Shown here: in pieces, positions 44,843-57,700 of the stretch | Layout of the letters: every line of letters begins with the position of its first letter | Position numbering within the stretch: the stretch's first letter is position 1 | Source of the DNA: Lantana camara | Taxonomy: Eukaryota; Streptophyta; Magnoliopsida; Lamiales; Verbenaceae | DNA: 64,000 nt | Direction of reading: 5' to 3' | Assembly: GCA_037501455.1 (NCBI GenBank) | Contig: CM074863.1 | Location: 54,665,501-54,729,500 of the forward strand | Notes under the pieces: model-generated | Told to the model about the DNA's origin: nothing | The model's input: the letters and a program-made list of their open reading frames with translations, nothing else | Database searches by the model: none | Program-made: the position numbers and the translations under genes

Positions 44843-46046
44843 CAATAAATTCAGAATTTTTGATCAATTAACCAAGAATACGTGAGCAGCCAAATATGGA
44901 GTCGCGAGCGTGACTTAAATCCAGGCAAAACAGGTCGCCGGGCGACCCTGCGTGTGACAGCAAAAAGATGCCGAAACATGGAGAAAAACAGAGCATCATC
45001 AAATCATCTTCAACCCAACAAGATCAGGTAAGGCAAGGCAACAATTATGCAGCAAAAATACTCCAAAACAACATGCAATCCAGCCCCAAGAAGGATCAAA
45101 CGTGAAATGAAGGCAAAGGTGCTCTTTTCATGATATAACTTCAAGGTTTCATTAATTAAAGCTCATGAATGGCTCAACTACCAGCTAATACATCACCAGA
45201 ATTGCAAATAAGAGATCAAAACAATCATATTCATGCTTGGAATCAATCAAATTCATCAAGAATCGAAAGAGATCAACAAAAAGTTCAAAACCATGATCAA
45301 ATTTGGGGATGAAAAGATGAAAACTACCAGGAATTAACATATATTACAACCCTAAGCTTACCTTGTTGATTGGATGAGGATTGGATGAGATTTGAGCTCC
45401 AAAATCTCCAAGGGATGCAAGGCTACGGGAGAGAACTGGAGAGCAGTAACTTTGGCTGAGATTTGTGAATTGTGTGAGGGTTGGTTCAGTTAGGGCATGG
45501 TACATCAGGTTAGATGGTTGAGTTAGGGTTCTATAGCATCAAACCCTGGTTAATTTGGTCAACAAGTGAATAAGTTATGGCCATTTTAGTGCAACAACGT
45601 CAGTTTCGTCGCCGTTTCGTTTTTCGGTTGAATGTCGGAGGTTCAAATGACGTTAGAAAAATATAAGGCCAAGTTTACTAAACTCGAATTTTCGTTACGA
45701 GTTCATCGAAGTTGACGGAACTCGAATCCGAGTTCCCGAGCTCAAGATATTAAATACGGAACCAAGGGTGCGCTAAGTGCTCGTTAGCCCCCAACTTGGA
45801 TTCCAAAATTCAAATTAAATCCGAAACACATGCAAATGAATCCGAAAATACGAAACGAACAAATATTCATATACAAGACACGTATAAGTTCAACATATTA
45901 AATTTGCACGAAATTCCGGTATTAATTTATATAGAAACGAAGCATGTAAATGTCACTCATACGCAATGAAACAATAAAATTCATAATATTTAAAATCATA
46001 TGCAATCAAATTCATATTTAATATATTATAATTAATACATGCATTC

Positions 46047-46086
<40 letters not shown>

Positions 46087-46464
46087 ACATGCATGCATAA
46101 TAACTTACAAAAATCTAAAATGCATGCATTACATGCACAAGTACTTATATATATATATATATATATATATAAATACATTTTTGATATTAATGTTATCAAA
46201 GTAAAATAATTAACATTTAATACATATAAAATAAAATTAAGTATATAAAACACGTATAAATAATTATTTCGCGCAATTAAGGAGCACACAAGTTATTCAC
46301 AAAATTTCAAATTCAAATATTGCATATATTTTAATTAATCACTTATTTAACAATTAAACAATGAAATTTAATTATAGAAAACATTAAAAACCAATTAATT
46401 CACGCAAATTAGTAAACACATATGTCATTTTAAAATTAATGAAAAGTTGGGGCGTTACAGTTCC

Positions 46465-48256
46465 AGTGCATCCTTTTGAACAGTTAGAGACCGTGCTCAG
46501 GAGTGGACCCGATAGCCCGACACCGTGCTCAGGAGTAGGCTCATACATAGAGTTCATACTTTCAAACGTAAGACAAAATCATCAATATACGTACTTTACA
46601 CATTTACTTATCTATAGGGCGTATAACTATATCCTAACCTCACCTTACACCGACGAAGCCGAAGATAAGACATTTGATCTACCCCAGAATTAACACGGCT
46701 AACGAAACACCACCCCAGGTACACCTGGACAAACCGAAGATAAAATACAAGACTTAGACTCGAGAATGAACCACATAGATGCGCAGCATATGTTTATGCA
46801 CTTAAGAGATGCAGAGATCATATGCATAATCCATTCTCATATCAATTGCATGTAACGAAAGGCATTAAATAGCTCAACACATTCATAAAATATGTTAAGA
46901 GATGTTCATGTGCATAATTAATGCAAACAAGTGTGAATGAAAAGCATACGGTAGCACTTAATCACTTATGAACACTTAACATATTTAAACACTTAAAACA
47001 TACCATAAAATTATAAAACACATCATATTACATAAGTTCATATTCATAATAGATCATAAGACAAGTTTATATCATGATTCGGATGGGATAAAAGCGTAAA
47101 ACAAGCATACGAAACAAGACCGAACGAATCAATGCACATAAGCTCACAAAAAAGGGGAGACACGGGTATGTCTCAGTATATAACTTAAAAACCTCAAGGG
47201 AGACACGGGTGTGTCTTCTTCTAAGCTTAAAGTGAGATACGACTATGACTGAAGTCAAAGGTGCAAACCTCTTCGGACTATGGCCATACAAAGCCGTCTC
47301 TTGGGCAAGGCTTGCAAGAACAACAACCCACTTCAAATTCCTTCAAATTTCACACTTATTTACACATTCATCCTTATAATCACATGTTTATCAACTTAAA
47401 CTCATTTAAATATCATGATTTAAGCTATCAAGCAAGATTCCATGGAAGCTCAAACAAGTACAAGAATGGTGATTCAAGAATATGTAATCAACGAGAAAAT
47501 TTTCGGTAGATAAACGACAAGGAAGCTCATACAAACAACATACGTCAAACTTAGATCTCACAATTCAAGTATGAGAGCATAATATCAAATTTTCATATAA
47601 ATATACTATTCATATTCTTCTCATAAAGTATGGATTCAAGCAAGATAAATGGAGTTTAATCGGATAGAGATGAAGCACTCGAAGAGAGGAATTGATCTCC
47701 TACCTTAGATCATTGATCGGGCGAGAATCGAAGACGAAACTTGAGCTCAAAAGGTGGGAGTGTGGAAAAACCCTTCTCTTCTCTCCTTCTTTTTCTCTTG
47801 ATCGAGATTCCAAGGAAATGAGGTGGAAAAGAATTGGTCAGGTTCTTAAGGCCAAGGAAAAATTGGTTCAGTTCGGTTCAAGATGGGTTCAGTTCAATCG
47901 GTTAGAATTTAAATCGGTAAGGAGTTCAAAGTGCTTCAAAAAAATATGAGGCTTGTTCTGTTGGACCCGAATCATAAAAAATAATCCAATGGTAAAGTCA
48001 GAATTCGAATCCGAATTCCCGAGCTCAAGTTAGCCCAGGAACAGCCCAAAAACCCTAATTTTGATTAGGTCCCTAATCTTTCAAATATTGGGCATTCGAG
48101 CCCAAACATATTTAATTAAATTCTAAGGTGCACTTAACTTGAAATTAAATACACGTTGACACGTAAAGCATGTAAAGTCACATAATTTCACAAAAATACA
48201 GAATTAAACTCTCTCGTGACGACGTACCTAGATTATCGAAGAGACGGGGCGTCACA
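46465..48256 (-). repeat. Family E 5' LTR, second part
   Basis: Resumes after the B array and ends GACGGGGCGTCACA at 48256; with 31900-32829 the LTR is about 2.72 kb. A donor-like ATCTAAG|GTAGGAG occurs on the minus strand (intron start 47703). The region where a micro-exon would be expected (47155-47220) is rearranged, with two GGGAGACACGGGT copies, and cannot be read as one. Confidence 0.85.
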
Positions 48257-48695
48257 AGGGTGGCAAGTTCATGCATTAATCTTGTCACTCCCGTGCCTCA
48301 CCATAGGCACAAAAAAGGTAAAAGACACAGGGACGACCTCCTTTTAGTATAAAAGGTGTCACAGGGGTGAGTTGGAGTAGACCCTCACCCTACGCACAAG
48401 TACCCTTACGAGGGTGAGCAGCCTATTCATCAATTACAACACATGCAGCAGGGTATGGAAGCAAGGGAAGCAAGCATAAAAAATATCCATGTAAGAAACA
48501 AAGTAATTCCAAGCAAAATCATCACCAATTCAAGCCTCACTTTCACGCAGCAACAAAAGGATGCAATTATCTCAACAAAAATCCAACTTCCATGATAAAA
48601 GCTTGAAGCTCTTCAATGATAAATCATACCACACTCATGCTCAATCAAATGTAAGCCAAGAAATGAAACAAGGGAGCTTCATTGATCATAAAACA
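48257..48695. other. Fragment H, LTR-like sequence between E and G
   Basis: About 440 bp of low-GC, gene-free sequence. A stretch with CACAGGGGTGAGTTGGAGTAGACCC and later AAGCTTGAAGCTCTTCAATG resembles LTR U3/R parts of A and B in flavour, so it may be an older LTR into which both E and G inserted. Too short to assign. Confidence 0.4.
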
Positions 48696-49785
48696 TGTAA
48701 CAGCCCCTTAGTTGGAATTGGTAAACCTTGAAAGAAAGTCAAAGCGCTTATAGACTTTGATCCGTCAAATGTTCTTCATGCATCACATTTCTATGTGTTT
48801 TAAGTTGTTCTTAAGTGCTATTGTGTGACTTTGGGAGATATCTCATCCAAATCCCTATATTACTATTCATTTCCGAGCCTCCATTCCCTCAATAGAATAC
48901 AAAAACTAAAATTTGTATCTCTTGAATACCTTAACTCACATCTCTTGTTCTACAATAATTTTCGGAAATTTAACATCGGAGTTACGATTTTACCCCCATG
49001 TCATTATTTATCCACTAAACCATATCCTCTTATCTCATTCGTAGAACCTTAGAAGCATGAAATTTATTTTTTCTATCACTTAAATATGCTTTCCATGACC
49101 CAAAACTCTTTACAAAAATTGTTGATCAAAATTACCATTAGGTCCCTTGATCACTTTTCATTCCATAAAATTAGGAATTTCTCGGAACACTTTTTCCTAT
49201 CAAATATTCCAGTCAAATGAACCCTTAAATCGTTTCGAGAATTTTGATATCACCCACAAACCCTAATTCATATTCTAACTCCAATAGTATCGAAAATCCC
49301 TTCAAAACCCTAGTTACTATTCTTACCGTAAACAACTTTTTATTCGTTCACTTTTTGATATTTAGTATTATAGTCAAAATGATCCTTGAATTATTTTATG
49401 AATTTTCATACATTTACCAAAACTTGATTCCAACAGTAGCATATTTTATAAATATGTTTTTTTTTAAAATTATCATTTTATTTTAAATAATTAGCTTTCA
49501 TTCAATATTTAAAATTATCCTTAAAACGTTTCTTGAATTTTTCTCTAAACTATCATAATTTTTCCAACCTTTAAACTTCATCATAGGATCGTTTATATAA
49601 TTTTATCATGATTTTCATCATCTTTAACGTTCATGAGTTGTAAACGAAAAACCTAAATATTCCACATTTATAATCATAACGAAGCTTATTTTTCACTCAT
49701 TCTTTCATTATTTTACCACTTGAAGTTCCCGTCTCTCGCTTCTTGAATAAATTTTATATTATTTTATAATTATTTTTATTAAATA

Positions 49786-50003
49786 TGACATCACCCATGA
49801 CATCACCTTCCTAAAATAGAAAGTTTAAATATGTGAATTGAAGTCTTCCATATTTCCTATCGAAGTTCCCTACAATTGTGTGATTTAGAGATTTCTACAT
49901 TTCCTACAAAAATTCCATACAAATGTGTGGGTTAGATATCTTCCACATCTCTTCCATATTCTTAGAAATTGCAACATAAGCCCCTAAATTCCTAGTATAA
50001 ATA
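49786..50003 (+). promoter_or_regulatory. Promoter signals of G LTR 1
   Basis: TGACATCA at 49786-49793 and 49798-49805, 12 bp apart, and TATAAATA at 49996-50003. LTR 2 has TGATATCA (55880) and TGACATCA (55892) with TATAAATA at 56090-56097. LTR 3 has both TGACATCA (62092 and 62104), but its TATA is TATATA (62304-62309). Confidence 0.6.
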
Positions 50004-52114
50004 CCCCTCCAAGATCATTTCCAAGAACACACAAAAATCCTCTTATTTCTCTCCACTTTCGGCCACTCCTTCTCTCTATACATCAAGTGGGATTTTATTT
50101 TATTATATCATGCATTATATTATGGTCTTAATATATTATGAATTATAGCATGCTTAGATTTAATTAAATTATGCTTTAGGGATTTATTTTATGAAATATA
50201 TGCTATTTATGCTAGTTTAGGGAAAATATGATAATGTATGTGAATTTTATTTAATTAAATGCATGACTTATGATATGATATAGTATATTCATATGTTTAA
50301 GTAATCATGATCTTGTTTAATTAAATTCATGTCAAGAATAATATTTTTAGAATTAATTTCATGAATCATGTTACATAAAGTGCCACATTTTACCTTTAAT
50401 CATGTGTTATTAACCTAGAATTTCTTAAATATGATCATGAACTAGTATGAACATATTCATAAGTCTAAGAATATGTAATTGGTTTTCTTGGAACAATATG
50501 CTTATGCGTGTAAGAATGTGTATATATGAGATTAATTTTATGTTATAAAGAGTTTAATTCTTATAAAATTGAATAGTAAATGTTTTCAATAGTAATTTTG
50601 ACTTTGTGGTCAACATTTATGCTGATAATTTTGAAAATTAATTTTAAATTAATTATAAATTTTATTTTGAAATTTTTAAAGAAGGGATTTATCAGAATTT
50701 TTCAAAAATCGATAAATTGTGAACTAATTTCAAAATAGAACTTAAATTGTCAAATTGAAACCTAAATTTCGTTTCCAACCTTATAATTAGAATAATGATG
50801 TGATTAATAAATATTTAATTAGTTAAAGATTTCATAAAACCTAATTAATTAAAGAAATTCACTTAAACGGTGAAAATAAGGGATTAAAGTTTATAAATCA
50901 TATAAACATTTCAAATAACATTTCTTTATTAAATTACTCTATAACATAGAAGTTTATTAGGATGTATAACTTGATAACAACTATTTAATGTAGTAATAAA
51001 TCTTGTTTTATAAACCTTGTTTAAGTGTTAAACTTATATTTTATCGAAATATTATGCGGTCTCATTTTGTGTGACTATATGCCCTATTATGGTAACCTGT
51101 CTATGTGACAAGTCATGGTTAACAAATAGAAACTTATAGTTATTCACCACTCACAGGTGAAGATTTGGACTGACTAGGACTCCGGTATTATTAATACAAA
51201 ATAGGTGATTACCATAGGTCAGGTTAAATATTTTCAACTGGGATCATGAAGATATATAATAAACCTTTTATGGCTCACCTTAATACGTTTCAGCTTACTT
51301 CTTTACAAATAGTATGGCCCTTTTGGAAAGTACTCAAGTACCAACTTATTTTATTCTGGTATATACAAAATAAAATATTTTAAAATATTCATTTCAAGCA
51401 TATTGTCTTGACCTCCCGTATAAATTCAAGAATCCATTATAAGATTCTTGTACTACCCTACTGTTTATCGAATATTGTCAAAGGCAAGTAAAATATCATT
51501 TCTTATTGTTGGGCCTCGATGGTATCGGCAGAAGTAATAGGCCAGGAGGCGAGAGCCAATGGATATTATTATACCTGACGCGAACTAGATCTTGATGATG
51601 TTCAAACTGGAGGTTAGTTACTCCACATCAAGTGACGGAAAAAGGTACGTCCCTCCCAAATCCATGTGTATCGTCAATAAGGATAGCTCCCTAAGTTGAC
51701 ACCGGAGGAAAAAGGGATTATATTGTTTATTTTAATGGTAACGACATCTTGATCATAGTCGTTACGAATATTCTTGGTTTTAAGGAGTAAAGGTTGGAGA
51801 ACGCCTAACTTGTGGGCACTATACTGTCTTGAAAATGGGTTCATGATTTGTTAAGCGTACAGCCTATAATCCCCTTACCCCGTTATCTCAAAATAAATAT
51901 GAACCCAATATTGTTATTGATGTACTATTTTCCTATTACTGAGTGTTAATCAAGGTATTCTTGGTAAACGCTATTATGGATACTTATTTCAACATTATTC
52001 TCGAAATCATTGATCATCCTCTTTCAATTTTCCTGATAAAACCCTTTTGGGTAAAACTTTCTTAATCAAACTCCTAAAGCTAGTGTATATAATTTCAATT
52101 AATTCCCCCCTCAC

Positions 52115-52162
52115 TTAGTCACCTCGACTAACCCCTCGCTCTGGTTAAATTCATGATTTCAG
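52115..52162 (+). promoter_or_regulatory. Branch-point hairpin and 3' splice-like site, G LTR 1
   Basis: TTAGTC, loop ACCTC, GACTAA (six perfect pairs, 52115-52131), then CCCC and TCATGATTTCAG|GTACTG. ACTAAC is the preferred plant branch-point form. The LTR 2 copy is at 58235-58282 with GATATCAG. Confidence 0.58.
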
Positions 52163-52559
52163 GTACTGAGATCGCTCCTTAGAAGGTATCTTGAAGCATA
52201 GAAAGGTCGTTATCCTGTACATATTAGATCAGGTTTTCCCGACCAAGTTAAATTAGCCTTTAACCCCTATAATTAGTATATTGTTTTAGTAGCCGGCTAC
52301 GAGATCGTAATCAGCAATAATCTATGTTCTATTACGTCTAAGTGCTCATAAGTTTTAAATTATTTAAAATTTTTTATTTACTACCCCAAACATAAGCCGT
52401 TGTTTTAAATGTTTCAAATTCCGCTGCCATGTTTCCTTACTCTGATATCGTATAGCATCGTCCGTTCGCCGGTCTGCCTCACAGGTGCTAGGTCTCATAT
52501 CCGTCTGAGAAGTGCGACGGTGCGGGGTTGTAGAGTATTTGGGGGCGTTACAGCTAAGG

Positions 52560-52571
52560 TGGTATCAGAGC
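52560..52571 (+). other. Primer-binding site after G LTR 1
   Basis: TGGTATCAGAGC, exact initiator-Met tRNA complement, seven bases after the LTR end at 52552. Confidence 0.93.
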
Positions 52572-54490
52572 ATCAGGTTTCTTTGGTATCCTTGGTGCTC
52601 TTTCTTAAAAATCTTAAATTTTCAAAATTTCAATGTTTCAAAATACTTTCAAAATTGATACCTTCAAGTTAGGAAAACCTTTTTTTTCTCATTTTCCTGC
52701 ATGTTCATGTCTCGAGTCTTAGAATCGCTTCAAGATACCGATAGGGCCGTTATAATTTCGTGATATTCCAATGTGTATTCTATGTGCTAGTAATTCTAGC
52801 ACTATACTTGAGATTTTCTATTTCCATGGCAATCTGTGAATCATTCTTAACTCCATGCATTATATCTCCCTATGTGATTCTTTGTAAGAATGAGTAACAT
52901 TCTTGGAGGAAATAAGACCCTGGATCTCATCAATGACCAGAACTACGGTACACATTCTTAACACGTCAGTTATGGTCCTATGACCCTTGAAGTAAATTCC
53001 CTTTTGGAATTTTCCTCATTACGGATCGGTTTATAAACGCTACTCTTACCGGGATGGTAATCATCGAATCCAACCCCACTACCTATGACAAGACAAGATA
53101 TCATACTAGGAAAGGATGAGAAGTTAGGAATTAGAAACTATAAGGTCATTTTAGAAAGGAATTAGCGATACGTCGCCTATCTTTTAAAAAGGCCAACGGA
53201 TCACTTCAAATTAGAAAAGTGGAGATGATATTGAATTTAGGTTGTTTCGAGCAACACCAGAAAGGGTGACTCGGCGGAGCACAACAATGTTGTGAAGTCA
53301 TTTTAGTATCTCAAGGATCTCAAATATGCTCCGAATTAGATTTGGGAAAAAGGTATTACTAGTTGAAGGTTCAAGAAAAGAACACCGGAAAACTTCCTTC
53401 AACGGCTGCTATCTCGAGAGACACCACTGGGTTAACCATTTTCCCACAATATCTACCCCGTAAAGTGTACCAGTTTTTCAAGTCATATCTCAACAAGTTA
53501 CCTTGATCGTTATCGGCAACATCTAGGTGAATGAAAGGACATTGGATGGACATACCAAACATCTCTAAATAGCATTAGGCACTTTGCTGGATCACAAGCC
53601 AAACACTAAGTTCAAGGACCGACCCGAGAAAACACAGGGTCATACCAAGCCCTTACCCGCCTGAATGGAATTCATATCTCCTTCGTCTGGTCCTTACCTT
53701 ACTATATAACATTCTTTTCCTTGGAAGTTTGCTTTCACCCCGTGAACTTCTATTCCATACCTACCAGTCCTTCTTTTCTCATCAGTTTGAGTGAAAGCAG
53801 AAGTTGAATAAGGGTTGAGTGTTTGCTTAGTGTGTGAACCTCAGTAAATCTAGATTTTAAACTAAAGAATATCACTTGATCACATCATTTCCAACCGAAG
53901 GAGTTAATTAACACCTCAAGGATGGAGATAATTATAAGTTGGATCTACTAAGGAATCTATTTGAAATGCAAAACTTCATGGGCAAGTCATTACAAGAGGG
54001 TTGCTGAAGACTTCTCAGAAATAGCTACACTCAAGGACTGGCATTTAAAAGGTTAACGAAGTATTAGAGAGATTTCCACGTACTGCAGCAAAGACCGATT
54101 TCTGTAGCAGTGTTAACCCTGCCTAAAGAAAGATGGTTACCGTCTACCCCAATACCTCTAAATAAGGGTCAAGGTAGGTATTGATAATTGGAGTAAAATT
54201 TATGCTCCAAGAAAACCTAAGTCCCTCTATAAGGAAGAAGGGTGACAACGGAATATTGAAAATTTGAAAGAAGGTTGCATTCATCGTTAATCCCAACATG
54301 GTAAATGGATCAGATCACAAGGAGTTCAATGGTATATAAGTCATCGTTGGAAGGATGATGAAGTCAACATGCCTCTTGCCGGCTAAAACTACAGATAAGG
54401 AAATCAAAGCCACATCATTGTTATGAAGAAATATTCAGGAGATCTTGGGTGCTAAGTTTTAAGAAATCCTCTGAATGATAAGAAGTTAAA

Positions 54491-54685
54491 GTGGATGAGT
54501 TAAACCGAGGGTGTACAGTTTTCCTTAAGATACTAGGATTCATTGAACTCTGCACCTTGCAAGTACCCTACTGGAGAATCTCAAGTTTTAACAGTGGAAG
54601 AAGTACTATTGGAATTAAACTTGACTTAGGATTGAAACCGGTTGAGGAAAAATTCCCTAGTCAAGGTCTTTTGGAAAGGATATAA
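54491..54685 (+). pseudogene. 64-codon frame conserved in both G internal regions
   Basis: MDELNRGCTVFLKILGF at the start and FPSQGLLERI at the end; the copy at 60689-60883 differs by one residue (K to N near residue 53). Its position just before the polypurine tract is where a chromovirus integrase C-terminus or chromodomain would lie, and VEEKFPSQGL is faintly reminiscent of that end, but I do not claim homology. It may be a chance frame kept by low divergence. Confidence 0.3.
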
Positions 54686-54793
54686 GAATGGGGAAACAAT
54701 AAAGAAAAGAAATGGAAGTATGGAAAACACTACCCAAGTTATTCCTGGACAATAGGAAAATCTGAGGACTGATTCTTTTTAAGGGGGGAGGAT

Positions 54794-57700
54794 TGTAAAA
54801 GCCCTAAATAGGGCCTAGTTGGAATTGGTAAACCTTGAAAGAAAGTGAAAGAGCTTATAGACTTTGATCCTTCAAATGTTTTTCATTCATCACATTTCTA
54901 TGTGTTTTAAGTTGTTCTTACATGCTATTGTATGACTTTAAGAGAGATCTTATCTAAAACCCTATATTACTATTCATTTCCGAGCCTCCATTCCCTCAAA
55001 AATACAAAAACTCAAATTTGTATCTCTCGAATACCTTAACTCACATCTCTTGTTCTAAAATCATTTTCGAAAATTTAACATCAGAGTTACGATTTTACGC
55101 CCATGTCATTGTTTATCCACTAAACCATATCCTCTTATCTCATTCGTAGAACCTTGGAAGCATGAAACTTATTTTTTCTATCGCTTGGATATGCTTTCCA
55201 TGACCCAAAACTCTTTACAAAAATTGTTGATCAAAATTACCATTAGGTCCCTTGATCACTATTCATTCCATAAAATTAGGAATTTCTCGGAACACTTTTT
55301 CCTATCAAATATTACAGTCAAATGAACCCTTAAATCGTTTCGAGAATTTTGATATCACCCACAAACCCTAATTCATATTCTAACTCCAGTAGTATCGAAA
55401 ATCCTTTCAAAACCCTAGTTACTATTCTTACCGCAAATAACTTTTTATTCATTCACTTTTTGATATTCATATTATAGTCAAAATGATCCTTGAATTATTT
55501 TATGAATTTTCATACATTTACCAAAACTTGATTCCAACCGTAGCATATTTTATTAATATTTTCGTTTTTAAAAATTATCATTTTATTTTAAATAATTAGT
55601 TTTCATTCAATATTTAAAATTATCCTTAAAACGTTTCTTGAATTTTTCTCTAAACTATCATAATTTTTCCAACCTTTAAACTTCATCATAGGATCGTTTA
55701 TATAATTTTATCATGATTTTCATCATCTTTAACGTTCATGAGTTGTAAACGAAAAACCTAAATATTCCACATTTATAATCATAACGAAGCTTATTTTTCA
55801 CTCATTCTTTCATTATTTTACCACTTGAAGTTCCCGTCTCTCGCTTCATGAATAAATTTTATATTATTTTTATTAAATATGATATCACCCATGACATCAC
55901 CTTCCTAAAATAGAAATTCTGAATATGTAAATTGAAGTTTTTCATATTTCCTATCGAAGTTCCCTACAATTGTGTGATTTAAAGATTTTCACATTTCCTA
56001 CAAAAATTCCATACAAATGTGTGGGTTAGATATCTTCCACATCTCTTCCATATTCTTAGAAATTGCAACATAAGCCCCTAAATTCCAAGTATAAATACCC
56101 CTCCAAGATCATTTCCAAGAACACACAAAAATCCTCTTATTTCTCTCCACTTTCGGCCACTCCTTCTCTCTATACATCAGGTGGGATTTTCTTTTATTAT
56201 ACCATGCTTTATATTATGTTCTGAATATATTATGAATTATAGCATGCTTAGATTTAATTAAATTATGCTTTAGGGATTTATTTTATGAAATATATGCTAT
56301 TTATGCTAGTTTAGGAAAAATATGATAATGTATGTGAATTTTATTTAATTAAATGCATGACTTATGATATGATATAGTATATTCATATGTTTAAGTAATC
56401 ATGATCTTTTTTAATTAAATTCATGTCAAGAATAATTTATTTAGAATTAATTTCATGAATCATGTTACATAAAGTGCCACATTTTACCTTTAATCATGTG
56501 TTATGAACCTAGAATTTATTGAATATGATCATGAACTAGTATGAACTTATTCATAAGTCTAAGAACATGTACTTGGTGTTCTTGGAACAATATGCCTATG
56601 CGTGTAAGAATGTGTATATATATGAGATTAATTTTATGTTATAAAGAGTTTAATTCTTAGAAAATTGAATAGTAAATGTTTTCAATAGTAATTTTGACTT
56701 TGTGGTCAACATTTATGCTGATAATTTTGAAAATTAATTTTAAATTAATTATAAAATTTATTTTGAAATTTTGAAAGAAGGGATTTATCCGAATTTTCCG
56801 AAAATCGTTTAATTGTGAACTAATTTCAAAATAGAACTTAAATTGTCAAATTGAAACCTAAATTTCGTTTCCAACCTTATAATTAGAATCATGATGTGAT
56901 TAATAAATATTTAATTAATTGAAGATTTCATAAAACCTATTTAATCAAAGAAATTCACTTAAACGGTGAAAAAAAGGGATTAAGGTTTATAAATCATTTA
57001 AACATTTCAAATAACATTTCTTTATTAAATTACTCCATAACATAGAAGTTTATTAGCATGTATAACTTGATAATAACTATTTAATGTTGTAATTAATCCT
57101 GTTTTATAAACCTTGTTTGATTGTTAAAGTTATATTTTATCGAAATATTATGCGGTCTCATTTGGTGTGACTCTATGCCCAATTATGGTAACTTGTCTAT
57201 GTGACTAGTCATGGTTAAGAAATAGAAACTTATAGTGGCGAAGAAATAGAAACTTATAGTTATTCGCCACTCACAGATGAAGATTTGGACTGATTAGGAC
57301 TCCGGTAATATTATTACATAATACCTGATTACCATAGGTGAGGTTAAATATTTTGAACTGGGAACATGAAGATATATAATAAACATTTTATGGCTCACCT
57401 TAATACGTTTCAACTTACTTCTTTACAAATAGTATGGCCCTTTTGGAAAGTACTCAAGTACCAACTTATTTTATTCCGGTATATACAAATTAAAATATTT
57501 TAAAGTATTCATATCAAGAATATTGTCTTGACCTCCCGTATAAATTCAAGAATCCATTATAAGATTCTTGTACTACCCTACTGTTTATCGAATATTGTCA
57601 AAGGCAAGTAAAATATCATTTCTTATTGTTGGGCCCCGACGGTATCGATAGAAGTAATAGGCCAGGAGGCGAGAGCCAATGGCTATTATTATACCTGCCG

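Larger units (their letters stand above)
42877..46459 (-). repeat. B array LTR 3 (outer 5' LTR)
   Basis: 3583 bp, TGTAACACCC to GGGGCGTTACA, followed by GTTCC. It contains the palindromes GGGTCGCGGCCGCGACCC (44793-44810) and GGTAGCGGCCGCTACC (44827-44842), the latter perfect here but imperfect in LTR 1 and 2, and a long TA tract (44507-44557). Confidence 0.93.
32825..46464 (-). mobile_element. Family B three-LTR array with TSD GTTCC
   Basis: From 32830 to 46459 lie LTR (3582 bp), internal (2996 bp), truncated LTR (about 3100 bp), internal stub (369 bp) and LTR (3583 bp), all in minus orientation, flanked by one GTTCC pair at 32825-32829 and 46460-46464. The single outer TSD shows that the array entered as one event or grew at one insertion. 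Its LTRs look more alike than those of A or G by eye. The interrupted E LTR continues on both sides (CCTCCTGATGTGTTCC | AGTGCATCC), similar to the CCTCCTAGTGGATTCCGGG of F. Confidence 0.94.
48696..52552 (+). repeat. G array LTR 1
   Basis: 3857 bp, TGTAACAGCC to GGGGGCGTTACA. Compared with LTR 3 its start lost about 10 bp, destroying a GCCCTA/TAGGGC hairpin. It carries two TGACATCA, TATAAATACCCC, AACTGGAGGTTAGTTACTCC (51605-51624), the TTAGTC/GACTAA hairpin (52115-52131) and TGATTTCAG (to 52162). The donor site reads CAAGTGGGA, missing a G present in LTR 2. Confidence 0.92.
52553..54793 (+). mobile_element. G internal region 1, non-coding
   Basis: 2241 bp with PBS at the start and AAGGGGGGAGGAT at the end. 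No gag or pol domain is visible; a short frame MSNILGGNKTLDLINDQNYG starts near 52890 and stops. Relative to internal 2 it lacks about 80 bp near 53000. Confidence 0.88.

Noticed and set aside
47155..47220. Micro-exon in the E LTR
   Set aside because: The region has two GGGAGACACGGGT copies and weak splice-like signals giving only about 28 nt; not comparable with A, B, C and F.
27715..48264. AGGGAGGC after the C LTR and AGGGTGGC after the E LTR as a shared target duplication
   Set aside because: C and E are in opposite orientation and different families, the match is imperfect and the following bases differ; likely chance.
51300..51480. Micro-exon in G and D LTRs
   Set aside because: No AG...GT block of 65-75 nt with a pyrimidine tract is seen at the expected distance; these families may have a single intron instead.
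52560..52571. tRNA-Met gene fragment
   Set aside because: Only the 12-nt complement of the tRNA 3' end is present, directly after an LTR; it is a primer-binding site.
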